From: VBDM01 sp964430565
GTDB taxonomy: Bacteria; Pseudomonadota; Gammaproteobacteria; Burkholderiales; SG8-39
Reading direction: 5' to 3'
DNA length: 21,332 nt
Assembly (NCBI GenBank): GCA_964430565.1
Contig: CAYSFD010000041.1
Location: forward strand, 1-21,332
Of the stretch, positions 1 through 14,303 are shown piece after piece (position 1 is the first letter of the stretch; every line of letters starts with the position of its first letter). Under the pieces are notes generated by a model, which was not told the origin of the DNA, did not search any database, and was given only the letters and a program-made list of their open reading frames with translations. The translations under genes were made by a program, and so were the position numbers.

Positions 1-141
1 GAGATGGTGATGCCGGGGGACAACATCAAGATGGTGGTGACGCTGATCGCCCCCATTGCCATGGAGCAGGGCCTGCGCTTTGCCATCCGCGAGGGCGGCA
101 AGACCGTCGGGGCGGGCGTCGTGGCCAAAGTGATCGAGTAA
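1..141 (+). CDS. tuf: Elongation factor Tu, 3' end only
   Basis: This is the last 46 codons of an EF-Tu gene, cut by the window's left edge. The visible part is the C-terminal beta-barrel (domain 3): it reads EMVMPGDNIKM early on, then RFAIREGGKTVGAGVVAKV, and ends VIE before TAA. EF-Tu carries aminoacyl-tRNA to the ribosome as a GTP complex. The stop lies 20 nt before tRNA-Trp, so the two are probably cotranscribed, as in the tufB operon arrangement. The start of a second tuf copy lies at the right end of the window. The two cannot be compared here because they cover opposite ends of the gene. Confidence 0.97.
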   Translation, partial: EMVMPGDNIKMVVTLIAPIAMEQGLRFAIREGGKTVGAGVVAKVIE

Positions 142-161
142 TCGAGTGACGCGGGTTAAAA

Positions 162-237
162 AGGCCAATAGCTCAACTGGCAGAGCGTCGGTCTCCAAAA
201 CCGAAGGTTGGGGGTTCGATTCCCTCTTGGCCTGCCA
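162..237 (+). tRNA. tRNA-Trp (anticodon CCA)
   Basis: A complete 76-nt tRNA cloverleaf can be folded by eye. The acceptor stem AGGCCAA pairs with TTGGCCT, the anticodon stem TCGGT pairs with ACCGA, and the 7-nt loop CTCCAAA carries anticodon CCA at 195–197. The T-loop GTTCGAT is present and the 3' CCA is encoded (235–237). It lies between tuf and secE, the usual place for tRNA-Trp in this cluster, and is probably processed from the tuf transcript. Confidence 0.97.
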
Positions 238-281
238 AGTACTGTGAGGCTGCCCGGCAGGGGTAGATTGAAGGAACCGAT

Positions 282-301
282 AGCGGGAGTGTGGTCCCGC
301 T
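282..301 (+). other. Hairpin between tRNA-Trp and secE
   Basis: AGCGGGA (282–288) and TCCCGCT (295–301) form a perfect 7-bp stem with a 6-nt loop, 14 nt before the secE start. No T-tract follows, so it is unlikely to be an intrinsic terminator. It could protect or delimit the secE–nusG mRNA after tRNA processing, which is inference. Confidence 0.5.
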
Positions 302-315
302 CGACTTAAAGGCGG

Positions 316-666
316 ATGGTGGACAAAATCAAGGTTTCAGTGGCGGTGCTGCTGCTGATTGCGGGTATCGCGGGGTTCTATTACCTTTCGGAAAGCCCGA
401 TGGTGCTGCGCATCGTGAGCGTGCTGGCCGGCATTGCAGCCGCGGCGGTCGTCGGTTGGACGACCGAGCCGGGAAAGCAGTTCTTTGTGTTTGCGCAGGA
501 GGCGGTCGTCGAGACCAAGAAGGTTGTATGGCCGACCCGCAAGGAATCGTTTCAGACCACTGGCGCCGTATTCGCTTTCGTAGTGGCGATGGCTGTGTTC
601 CTGTGGATTACAGATAAAGGCCTCGAATACGTGATGTACGACCTGCTCCTCGGATGGAAGAAGTAG
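316..666 (+). CDS. secE: Preprotein translocase subunit SecE
   Basis: SecE is the small essential subunit of the SecYEG channel in the inner membrane and clamps the two halves of SecY. The 116-aa protein has two hydrophobic segments near residues 5–22 and 30–48, an amphipathic region, and a final membrane segment near 84–100. The family signature VVWPTRKESFQTT precedes the last segment. Three membrane spans resemble the longer enterobacterial form rather than the single-span form. ATG (316) is followed directly by GTG (319). The AAAGG at 308–312 is closer than usual to the ATG, so GTG 319 is an alternative start. The gene ends 2 nt before nusG. Confidence 0.95.
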   Translation: MVDKIKVSVAVLLLIAGIAGFYYLSESPMVLRIVSVLAGIAAAAVVGWTTEPGKQFFVFAQEAVVETKKVVWPTRKESFQTTGAVFAFVVAMAVFLWITDKGLEYVMYDLLLGWKK

Positions 667-668
667 CT

Positions 669-1205
669 ATGACGATGCGTTGGTACGTGGTTCATGCCTA
701 CTCGGGCTTCGAGAAGTCGGTGCAGCGAACGCTGCTCGACCGCATTCAGCGCGCGAACATGCAGGAAATGTTCGGAAAGATCCTGGTGCCGACCGAGGAA
801 GTCGTCGAGATGAAGGGCGGGCAGAAGAACATCTCGGAGCGAAAGTTTTTTCCGGGCTACGTTCTCGTGGAAATGGACATGACCGACGAGGCCTGGCATC
901 TGGTAAAGAACACGCCCAAGGTCACGGGTTTCGTCGGCGGGGCGCACGGCAGGAAGCCCCCGCCCATCAGCGAGAAGGAAGTGAAGAACATCCTGCAGCA
1001 GATGCAGGAGGGGGTGGAGAAGCCCAAGCCTAAAGTGCTCTTTGAAACAGGCGAGGCGGTGCGCGTAAGGGAAGGGCCGTTTACGGACTTTCACGGCACG
1101 GTCGAGGATGTGAATTACGACAAGTCGAAGCTGCGCGTGTCGGTGACGATCTTCGGGCGGGCAACGCCGGTGGAGTTGGAGTTCGGGCAGGTCGAAAAAG
1201 CTTAA
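669..1205 (+). CDS. nusG: Transcription termination/antitermination factor NusG
   Basis: NusG binds RNA polymerase through its N-terminal NGN domain. Its C-terminal KOW domain contacts Rho or ribosomal protein S10, linking transcription with termination or translation. The 178-aa product starts with the NGN hallmark RWYVVHAYSGFE and contains FFPGYVLVEMDM. The KOW domain (VRVREGPFTDFHGTVEDV) lies near residues 126–143. ATG 669 was chosen because GGAAGAAG lies a suitable distance upstream and the length then matches the family. ATG 654 lies inside secE, and ATG 675 is also possible. Coupling to secE is very tight (2-nt gap). Confidence 0.96.
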   Translation: MTMRWYVVHAYSGFEKSVQRTLLDRIQRANMQEMFGKILVPTEEVVEMKGGQKNISERKFFPGYVLVEMDMTDEAWHLVKNTPKVTGFVGGAHGRKPPPISEKEVKNILQQMQEGVEKPKPKVLFETGEAVRVREGPFTDFHGTVEDVNYDKSKLRVSVTIFGRATPVELEFGQVEKA

Positions 1206-1277
1206 AGCCGGACGCGCAGAGCGCGCCGGTTTAAGTCCGCGCGTTGGATCGGACGCAGAGCGCCGATCAACGCGCGG
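1201..1277 (+). repeat. Two tandem related hairpins between nusG and rplK
   Basis: Hairpin 1 (1201–1235) pairs CTTAAA with TTTAAG, CCGG with CCGG and CGCGC with GCGCG around an AGA loop. It has bulges at 1207 and 1212 and contains the nusG stop. Hairpin 2 (1237–1277) pairs 1237–1252 with 1263–1277 (one bulged base) and then CGC with GCG, again around AGA. Both share a GGACGC…AGAGCGC core, so they may be copies of one palindromic unit. No U-tract follows either. The rest of the gap to rplK (1278–1359) holds the rplK ribosome binding site and no clear promoter that I can defend. Confidence 0.6.
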
Positions 1278-1359
1278 GGGATGCAGCGAAGTTGCGTAGT
1301 GCAGTAATCGGGGAGAGTGCGTGTGGCGCTCGTTTGGACCCACCTTAGAGGAGTAGAAA

Positions 1360-1794
1360 GTGGCGAAGAAAATTGTCGGATTCATCAAGCTGCAAGTTCC
1401 TGCGGGCAAGGCCAATCCCAGCCCGCCGATCGGGCCGGCGCTCGGACAGCGCGGGCTGAACATCATGGAATTTTGCAAGGCGTTCAATGCGCAGACGCAG
1501 AAGGTCGAACCTGGGTTGATGCTGCCGGTCATCATCAGCGCGTATCAGGACAAGAGCTTCAGCTTCATTATCAAGACGCCGCCCGCCACCGTGCTGATCA
1601 AGAAGGCGGCGGGGATCGAATCGGGCAGCAAGACGCCGCATACCGACAAGGTGGGCAAGATCACGCGCGCCCAGGCCGAGGAGATCGCCAAAGCCAAGAT
1701 GCCGGACCTGACCGCAGCCGATCTGGACGCGGCGGTGCGCACCATCGCGGGGAGCGCGCGTTCGATGGGCGTGACCGTGGAGGGCGAAAAATGA
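1360..1794 (+). CDS. rplK: 50S ribosomal protein L11
   Basis: L11 binds the GTPase-associated region of 23S rRNA at the base of the L7/L12 stalk and takes part in factor-dependent GTP hydrolysis and the stringent response. The 144-aa protein has the N-terminal domain start AKKIVGFIKLQVPAGKANPSPPIGPALGQ with its proline-rich hinge, and the C-terminal rRNA-binding part with GKITRAQAEEIAK and the ending ARSMGVTVEG. The start codon is GTG, with AGAGGAG at 1347–1353. The stop overlaps the rplA start (ATGA, 4 nt), indicating translational coupling. Confidence 0.97.
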   Translation: MAKKIVGFIKLQVPAGKANPSPPIGPALGQRGLNIMEFCKAFNAQTQKVEPGLMLPVIISAYQDKSFSFIIKTPPATVLIKKAAGIESGSKTPHTDKVGKITRAQAEEIAKAKMPDLTAADLDAAVRTIAGSARSMGVTVEGEK

Positions 1795-2501
1795 GCAAAC
1801 TCCCGAAACGAAAACAGGCCTGGGAGAAGCTGCGCGAGCACAACAAGAACTACCCTGTGCTCGACGCGTTCAAGATTCTCAAGCAGGCGGCCATCGCGAA
1901 GTTCGACGAAGCGGTCGATGTCGCGATCAATCTGGGCATCGATGCGAAAAAATCCGACCAGACGGTGCGCGGTTCTGTCCTGATGCCGGCCGGGACGGGA
2001 AAGAAGGTGCGGATCGCCGTGTTTGCTCAAGGCGACAAGGTTGCTGCGGCGAAAGAGGCGGGCGCGGACGTGGTCGGGCTGGAAGATCTCGCCGAGAGCA
2101 TCAAAGCGGGGAAGATCGACTTTGACATCGTGATCGCCAGTCCGGACACGATGCGCGTAGTCGGGCAATTGGGTCAGATCCTCGGCCCGCGCGGGCTGAT
2201 GCCCAACCCGAAAGTGGGCACGGTGACGCCCGATGTCGCCGCAGCGGTGAAGAATGCCCGCGCCGGCCAGGTCCAGTACCGCGCCGACAAATCCGGGATC
2301 GTTCAATGCTCTATCGGGCGAGCCTCCTTTACACCGGAGCAACTGCGCGACAATCTGGCGGCGCTGGTCGACGCTGTAAACAAATCGAAGCCGTCCAACG
2401 TGAAGGGCATTTATCTGCGCAAGGTTTCGATTTCATCGACCATGGGACCGGGCGTACGGGTAGATGTAGCGAGTTTCGGCGGCGGGGCGGCACAACATTG
2501 A
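1791..2501 (+). CDS. rplA: 50S ribosomal protein L1
   Basis: L1 forms the mobile stalk near the ribosomal E site. In E. coli it also represses its own rplK–rplA mRNA. The product has 236 aa, close to the family norm, and begins MSKLPKRKQAWEKL. The L1 signature is clear around residues 120–150 (DTMRVVGQLGQILGPRGLMP followed by NPKVGTVTPDV). The C-terminal part has KPSNVKGIYLRKVSISSTMGPG. The start overlaps the rplK stop by 4 nt. I could not convincingly locate the L1-binding mRNA mimic upstream of rplK. Confidence 0.97.
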   Translation: MSKLPKRKQAWEKLREHNKNYPVLDAFKILKQAAIAKFDEAVDVAINLGIDAKKSDQTVRGSVLMPAGTGKKVRIAVFAQGDKVAAAKEAGADVVGLEDLAESIKAGKIDFDIVIASPDTMRVVGQLGQILGPRGLMPNPKVGTVTPDVAAAVKNARAGQVQYRADKSGIVQCSIGRASFTPEQLRDNLAALVDAVNKSKPSNVKGIYLRKVSISSTMGPGVRVDVASFGGGAAQH

Positions 2502-2520
2502 GTGAGGCGTATTCGAAGAA

Positions 2521-2550
2521 TTTGGATCCCCGCTTGCGCGGGGACATGAC
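2521..2550 (+). repeat. REP-like palindrome behind rplA
   Basis: CCCCGC (2528–2533) and GCGGGG (2538–2543) form a perfect 6-bp stem with loop TTGC, flanked by TTGGAT and ACATGAC. This resembles the widespread short palindromes of the ATTCCCGC…GCGGGAATGAC type (REP/dRS3-like) seen dispersed in many proteobacterial genomes. Only one copy is in this window, so repeat status is inference from resemblance. Confidence 0.5.
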
Positions 2551-2598
2551 TTTGGGCCATCGCACGTCTCGAACGGCGTGCGGTGGGTTATCAAAGAC

Positions 2599-2729
2599 CG
2601 TAGGGACCGCGAGGTTTAATTTTGAAAGAACCCTACGCAGATGGCGAACCCCAGACAGGATTTTCCTGAATGCAAGGTCGCCGTGGGTTCCGCAAGCCCT
2701 TGTGGCGTGCGGTTTTGACAAATGGAGGT
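2599..2729 (+). promoter_or_regulatory. L10-type autoregulatory leader of rplJ–rplL
   Basis: The 233-nt gap before rplJ can fold into the kind of leader bound by L10(L12)4 in other bacteria. CGTAGGG (2599–2605) pairs with CCCTACG (2631–2637). GGCGAACCC (2643–2651) pairs with GGGTTC-C-GC (2685–2693, one bulge). CAGGA–TTT–TCCTG forms a small hairpin at 2656–2668 inside it. The leader ends at the strong Shine-Dalgarno TGGAGGT. Known biology: the L10–L12 complex represses translation by binding here. The exact limits are estimates. Confidence 0.75.
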
Positions 2730-2734
2730 AGACC

Positions 2735-3262
2735 TTGGGTCTTGATCTTGACAAGAAAAAGGCGGCAGTCGCCGAAATCTCGGCGCAGTTGACGAAGGCA
2801 AAGGCGATCGTCGTCGCAGAGTACCGTGGTCTGGAAGTGGGCCGCATGAACGAGCTGCGCGCGAAAGCGCGCAAGGCGGGCGTGTACCTGCGCGTCCTCA
2901 AGAACACCCTTGCGCGCCGCGCCGTCGAAGGCACGCCGTTTGCCGGGCTGTCCCAGCACTTGAAGGGACCGCTGGTATATGGCATGTCGCCCGACCCGGT
3001 AGCGACCGCTAAGGTGCTCAACGAGTTCGCCAGGGCGAATGACAAGCTCGTCATCCGCGCCGGCGCCATGCCAGATGGGGTGATCTCCGCGAAGGAAGTC
3101 ACCGCGCTTGCACTGATGCCGTCGCGCGATGAGCTGCTCGCGAAACTGCTGGGTACGATGCAGGCCCCGATCGCGCAATTTGCGCGGACGCTCAATGAGG
3201 TGCCCGCGCGCTTCGTGCGCACCCTCGCGGCCGTCCATGACAAACGCGCCGCCGCTCAATAG
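2735..3262 (+). CDS. rplJ: 50S ribosomal protein L10
   Basis: L10 anchors the L7/L12 dimers to the 23S rRNA stalk base and, with L12, represses translation of its own mRNA. The 175-aa product begins MGLDLDKKKAAVAEIS, with IVVAEYRGLEVGRMNELRAKAR near residues 28–49 and the conserved VLKNTLARRAV near 54–64. The C-terminal helix that holds L12 dimers ends FVRTLAAVHDKRAA. The start is a TTG, supported by TGGAGGT at 2723–2729 five bases upstream and by alignment of the N-terminus with the family. A leader of L10-binding type precedes it, and rplL follows after 87 nt. Confidence 0.96.
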   Translation: MGLDLDKKKAAVAEISAQLTKAKAIVVAEYRGLEVGRMNELRAKARKAGVYLRVLKNTLARRAVEGTPFAGLSQHLKGPLVYGMSPDPVATAKVLNEFARANDKLVIRAGAMPDGVISAKEVTALALMPSRDELLAKLLGTMQAPIAQFARTLNEVPARFVRTLAAVHDKRAAAQ

Positions 3263-3274
3263 GCGCGGCGGCGC
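3246..3274 (+). other. GC-rich hairpin over the rplJ stop
   Basis: GCGCCGCCGC (3246–3255) is the perfect complement of GCGGCGGCGC (3265–3274), giving a 10-bp stem. The loop TCAATAGGC contains the rplJ stop codon. An alternative stem, CTGCCG (3274–3279) with CGGCAG (3290–3295), competes with its 3' edge. No U-tract follows. A stem closing over the stop might affect the relative translation of L10 and L12 (about 1:4 in the ribosome); this is inference. Confidence 0.5.
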
Positions 3275-3349
3275 TGCCGGGGACTGTAGCGGCAGGCGAT
3301 CGACCACTTCTTAGCCGGTTTTAACGAACACTGATTCAGGAGAAACGAA

Positions 3350-3733
3350 ATGGTAGTAGCAAAGGCTGAAATCCTCGATGCGATTTCCAACATGTCGGTG
3401 CTGGAGCTGTCGCGGTTGATCAAGGACCTCGAAGAGAAGTTCGGCGTGTCCGCAGCCGCGGCGACGGTGGCCGTGGCCGCCCCTGCAGGCGGCGGCGCTG
3501 GTGCGGCGGTGGCGGAAGAGCAGACCGAGTTCACGGTCATGCTTACTTCGTTCGGAGAGAACAAGGTCAATGTGATCAAAGCAGTCCGCGAAGTTACCGG
3601 GCTCGGCCTCAAGGAGGCGAAGGACCTGGTGGATGGCGCGCCCAAACCCGTCAAGGAAGGCGTGTCCAAGGCGGATTCGGAAGCGATTCTGAAGAAGCTG
3701 ATCGACGCCGGCGCCAAGGCCGAGATCAAGTAA
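3350..3733 (+). CDS. rplL: 50S ribosomal protein L7/L12
   Basis: L7/L12 is the multicopy stalk protein that recruits and activates translational GTPases such as EF-G and EF-Tu, both encoded elsewhere in the window. The 127-aa protein has an N-terminal dimerisation helix region (KAEILDAISNMSVLELSRLI), an alanine/glycine-rich hinge near residues 38–58, and the globular domain with EFTVMLTSFGENKVNVIKAV and TGLGLKEAKDLVDGAP. It is acidic and of normal length. The start is supported by CAGGAGA at 3337–3343. It is followed by 179 nt of structured spacer before rpoB. Confidence 0.97.
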   Translation: MVVAKAEILDAISNMSVLELSRLIKDLEEKFGVSAAAATVAVAAPAGGGAGAAVAEEQTEFTVMLTSFGENKVNVIKAVREVTGLGLKEAKDLVDGAPKPVKEGVSKADSEAILKKLIDAGAKAEIK

Positions 3734-3748
3734 TTGTTGGAGCTTTGA

Positions 3749-3811
3749 ACCGCGGAGGACGCGGAGGACGTGGAGAAAACTTATCTCCGCGCGCTCCGTG
3801 TTCTGCGTGGT
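3749..3811 (+). repeat. Long imperfect stem-loop in the rplL–rpoB spacer
   Basis: Two 28-nt arms (3749–3776 and 3784–3811) fold over a 7-nt loop with 21 Watson–Crick pairs, 4 G·U pairs and 3 mismatches, counted by hand. The arms contain the repeating ACCGCGGAGGACGCGGAGGA pattern. This closely resembles a purine-rich stem-loop repeat (AACC(G/A)CGGAGGACACGGAG…) that I recall as dispersed in many bacterial genomes; that identification rests on memory. The E. coli rplL–rpoB spacer has an RNase III processing site, and this stem could play that part. Confidence 0.65.
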
Positions 3812-3847
3812 AGAAGTTTTTTGAGTTTGGCCTGTCGAGCGCAGACG

Positions 3848-3880
3848 ACAGCGGACGGAACCTTCGGGTTCCGCCTCTGT
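3848..3880 (+). other. UUCG-capped hairpin upstream of rpoB
   Basis: CGGAACC (3856–3862) and GGTTCCG (3867–3873) close a TTCG tetraloop. Beyond a bulged A at 3855, ACAGCGG (3848–3854) pairs with CCTCTGT (3874–3880), with one mismatch. UUCG loops are exceptionally stable. No T-run follows, so it is more likely an attenuating or processing structure than a complete terminator. It lies 32 nt before the rpoB start. E. coli has an attenuator in the same interval, which makes partial termination here plausible. Confidence 0.6.
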
Positions 3881-3912
3881 CATCTGTCCTCCGGCCCCGA
3901 AATGGAGCGTCC

Positions 3913-8058
<4,146 letters not shown>

Positions 8059-8066
8059 CACAAGTT

Positions 8067-8095
8067 CGACACCCGGCGTTTTGCGCCGGGTGTCG
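8067..8095 (+). other. Strong hairpin between rpoB and rpoC
   Basis: CGACACCCGGCG (8067–8078) is the exact complement of CGCCGGGTGTCG (8084–8095), giving a perfect 12-bp stem with loop TTTTG. It starts 9 nt after the rpoB stop and ends 40 nt before the rpoC start. The strand downstream is GTGAAAG without T's, so it is not a standard terminator on the + strand. It may stabilise or segment the rpoB–rpoC message. Confidence 0.6.
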
Positions 8096-8135
8096 GTGAA
8101 AGTCTGGAACAGTAGTTCTGGCACAGGAGCAATAC

Positions 8136-12335
<4,200 letters not shown>

Positions 12336-12349
12336 GGGGTAGGGCTCTC

Positions 12350-13342
12350 GTGGCTGCCGGCGGAGTCGTGAGAATCCTCCGCGCGCTGCTCTTGACCGCA
12401 GCGGCCGCGATTGCGCCTGTTCCAGCGGCGGCCCAGGCGCCCGACGCCTGGCCGAGCAAGCCGGTGCGGCTCATTCTGCCCTTCCCGCCGGGAGGCGGCA
12501 CGGACATCCTGGGTCGCCTGATCTCGGAGCGCCTGAGCGCGGGACTCGGGCAGCCCGTCGTGACGGAAAATCGCGGAGGGGCGGGCGGCAACGTCGGTGC
12601 GGAGGCGGCAGCCCGGTCCGCGCCCGACGGCTATACGATCGTTCTGGTTGCGCCTTCGCTCGCGATCAGCCCGAGCCTGTACTCAAAGCTCAACTACGAT
12701 CCGGTCAGGGATTTCGCGCCGGTAAGCCTCGTTGCGACGGTGCCGAACGTCATGATCACGCATCCATCGGTGGCCGCGAACACGCTTGCTGAATTCATCG
12801 AGCTCGCGAAGACGAAACCGGGTGGGATGAACTTCGGCTCGGGTGGCAGCGGCACGTCCAACCATCTTGCCGGGGAGCTCTTCAACATCGTGGCGGGGGT
12901 AAAGCTCGTCCACATCCCTTACAAGGGTGTGAACCTCGCCATGCAGGACGTGCTCTCGGGGCAGGTTCATCTTGTTTTCATCGGCATTCCCGCAGCCGCG
13001 CCTCATATCAAGGCGGGAAGGCTGCGGGCGCTCGCTCTCGTGACGCCGCAGCGCTCGGCAGCCCTTCCCGACGTTCCCACCGTCGCCGAGGCGGGATTGC
13101 GCGATTTCGAAGTCACGACGTGGTACGGCATCCTTGCTCCCGCCGGCACGCCGCGGCCTGTCGTTGCGCGCCTCAACGCGGAAATCGTTCGCATCATGCA
13201 CGCGCCGGAGATGAAGGAGCGGCTCGCCGCGATGGCGACCGATCCGGTGACCAGTACGCCGGAGGAGTTCTCCGATTACATCAAGCGGGAAATCGCGAAG
13301 TGGGGCGATGTGGTCCGCAAAGCAGGTTTGAAGGCGGACTGA
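12350..13342 (+). CDS. Bug/TctC-family periplasmic solute-binding protein
   Basis: Proteins of this family bind small carboxylates in the periplasm. Some serve tripartite tricarboxylate transporters and others act as orphan receptors. From GTG 12350 the product is 330 aa. From the internal GTG 12368 it starts MRILRALLLTAAAAIAPVPA, a typical signal peptide ending near AAAQA. The mature start WPSKPVRLILPFPPGGGTD is the family's ligand-loop signature, followed by ENRGGAGGNVGAEAAARSAP, FGSGGSGTSNHLAGE and VHIPYKG. GAGGGG (12334–12339) favours the first start; the signal peptide does not exclude the second. No membrane partners (TctA, TctB) are nearby, so the ligand is unknown. It follows rpoC by 14 nt, an unusual place that implies high, housekeeping-linked expression. 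Confidence 0.9.
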   Translation: MAAGGVVRILRALLLTAAAAIAPVPAAAQAPDAWPSKPVRLILPFPPGGGTDILGRLISERLSAGLGQPVVTENRGGAGGNVGAEAAARSAPDGYTIVLVAPSLAISPSLYSKLNYDPVRDFAPVSLVATVPNVMITHPSVAANTLAEFIELAKTKPGGMNFGSGGSGTSNHLAGELFNIVAGVKLVHIPYKGVNLAMQDVLSGQVHLVFIGIPAAAPHIKAGRLRALALVTPQRSAALPDVPTVAEAGLRDFEVTTWYGILAPAGTPRPVVARLNAEIVRIMHAPEMKERLAAMATDPVTSTPEEFSDYIKREIAKWGDVVRKAGLKAD

Positions 13343-13345
13343 GCC

Positions 13346-13580
13346 TCATTCGTCGCTTTGGAAGCGAATACGGCTTCCTCCTATGGCTCGACCGAGAGCA
13401 CGTAGCACCTCGTGGAATTCGGCCTGCCGCCTCTGAAGGAGCTGCACGCGGTCCCACGCATCATTGATGCGCCCGTTCCGGCCCTAGCACGAACACTCGC
13501 TCCTCGCGGCCCACCGGCTGGTTGTCCGAAAATGTGCCGCGGAACAGCGATTCATGCTGAAGCCCGGCGCAATCCGGGTA
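13346..13580 (-). pseudogene. Possible broken 3' continuation of the 13581–14258 gene
   Basis: Reading on past the TAG stop at 13581–13583 in the same minus-strand frame gives 34 protein-like codons, among them SLFRGTFSDNQPVGREERVF and ending VLGP. At about 13478 one extra base shifts the frame. The next frame then gives NGRINDAWDRVQLLQRRQAE and continues as a plausible amphipathic helix to a TGA at 13346–13348. That end lies 3 nt from the convergent stop of the Bug-family gene, a natural gene end. One nonsense codon plus a one-base insertion would explain it. No domain is recognised. Without homologues the coding nature of this stretch is inference. Apart from this the interval holds only a short hairpin (GGAAGC 13360–13365 / GCTTCC 13373–13378). 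Confidence 0.4.
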
Positions 13581-14258
13581 CTAGCGCCTGAGGTCATACG
13601 ACAGATAGAGATTGCCAGCAATCCCAATGAAGACGAGTCGCCCGAAGTCGAGACTAAGCTCGGATAACCAGGATGTGGTGGCATTGTGAAGTTGATCAAT
13701 ATCGGAGGGCTGGCGAAGAGGCAAATGGTCGTCAACGGCGACAACGAGAACGTGGTCACCTCCGTGGTGAGAGCGTGCTTTTTCCTTGAGTCTCTCCCTA
13801 ACAATGGCCAAATAGGTCTCTAACATGGCGAGATGGGAAGCTGCCTCGTTTTCAACATGCACTTTGCGGTTCGGCCAACCTTTGCGCCCTGACGAGGAGA
13901 CCGGGCCGGTCAAGTTTACGTGGCCTTGGCGACAAAGAACCTCCATCCGGCGCGATTCATCGTAGCCGTCCTTCGCGTATGTGAGCTCAACAAAAATGGC
14001 TCTCGCGTCCGATCCCGTCCCGACGGTGATCCTCCCATCGAAGTTATCGTTCTCTAGATTGGGTTGAACGAGAACGTCGTCACGACCTGAGAACTCACGC
14101 TCGGCGAAGATAGCGAGAGGGTACACCTCGTCATAGAACTTCTTCGACAGCACAGCACCTGAGCGCGCGAACGCCTTGGCGTCCGAGGTAGCCCCTAGCT
14201 CGGAGCACTTCTCCATGACCCATTTGAAAAGCTCGCTAGGGCGGCGGGGCCGCTCCAT
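13581..14258 (-). CDS. Hypothetical protein, possibly truncated
   Basis: I do not recognise this 225-aa protein. It is soluble, with charged N-terminal helices (RPSELFKWVMEKCSELG), then a mixed region containing NDNFDGRITVG (about 70–80) and AIFVELTYAKDGYDESRRME (87–106), and later GGDHVLVVAVDD and FGRLVFIGIAGNLYLSYDL. The spacing of D74, E91 and K96 faintly recalls PD-(D/E)XK nuclease folds, but the motif is not canonical and I would not name it a nuclease. The start has no clear ribosome binding site. It lies 45 nt behind the next minus-strand gene. The protein seems to end prematurely: the frame continues with protein-like sequence beyond the TAG. Confidence 0.65.
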   Translation of the reverse strand: MERPRRPSELFKWVMEKCSELGATSDAKAFARSGAVLSKKFYDEVYPLAIFAEREFSGRDDVLVQPNLENDNFDGRITVGTGSDARAIFVELTYAKDGYDESRRMEVLCRQGHVNLTGPVSSSGRKGWPNRKVHVENEAASHLAMLETYLAIVRERLKEKARSHHGGDHVLVVAVDDHLPLRQPSDIDQLHNATTSWLSELSLDFGRLVFIGIAGNLYLSYDLRR

Positions 14259-14303
14259 GTCAGACCGATCGAGGATGTGCGCTGCGTCCCTAGATTGCGT
14301 GCC

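Noticed and set aside
552..1535. Minus-strand frame across secE, nusG and rplK
   Set aside because: It overlaps three confident genes and crosses their borders; its composition is typical of antisense frames.
13484..13804. Short minus-strand frame of 106 codons
   Set aside because: It overlaps the better supported 13581–14258 frame, and its sequence is less protein-like. Its stop frame is used only after the proposed frameshift.
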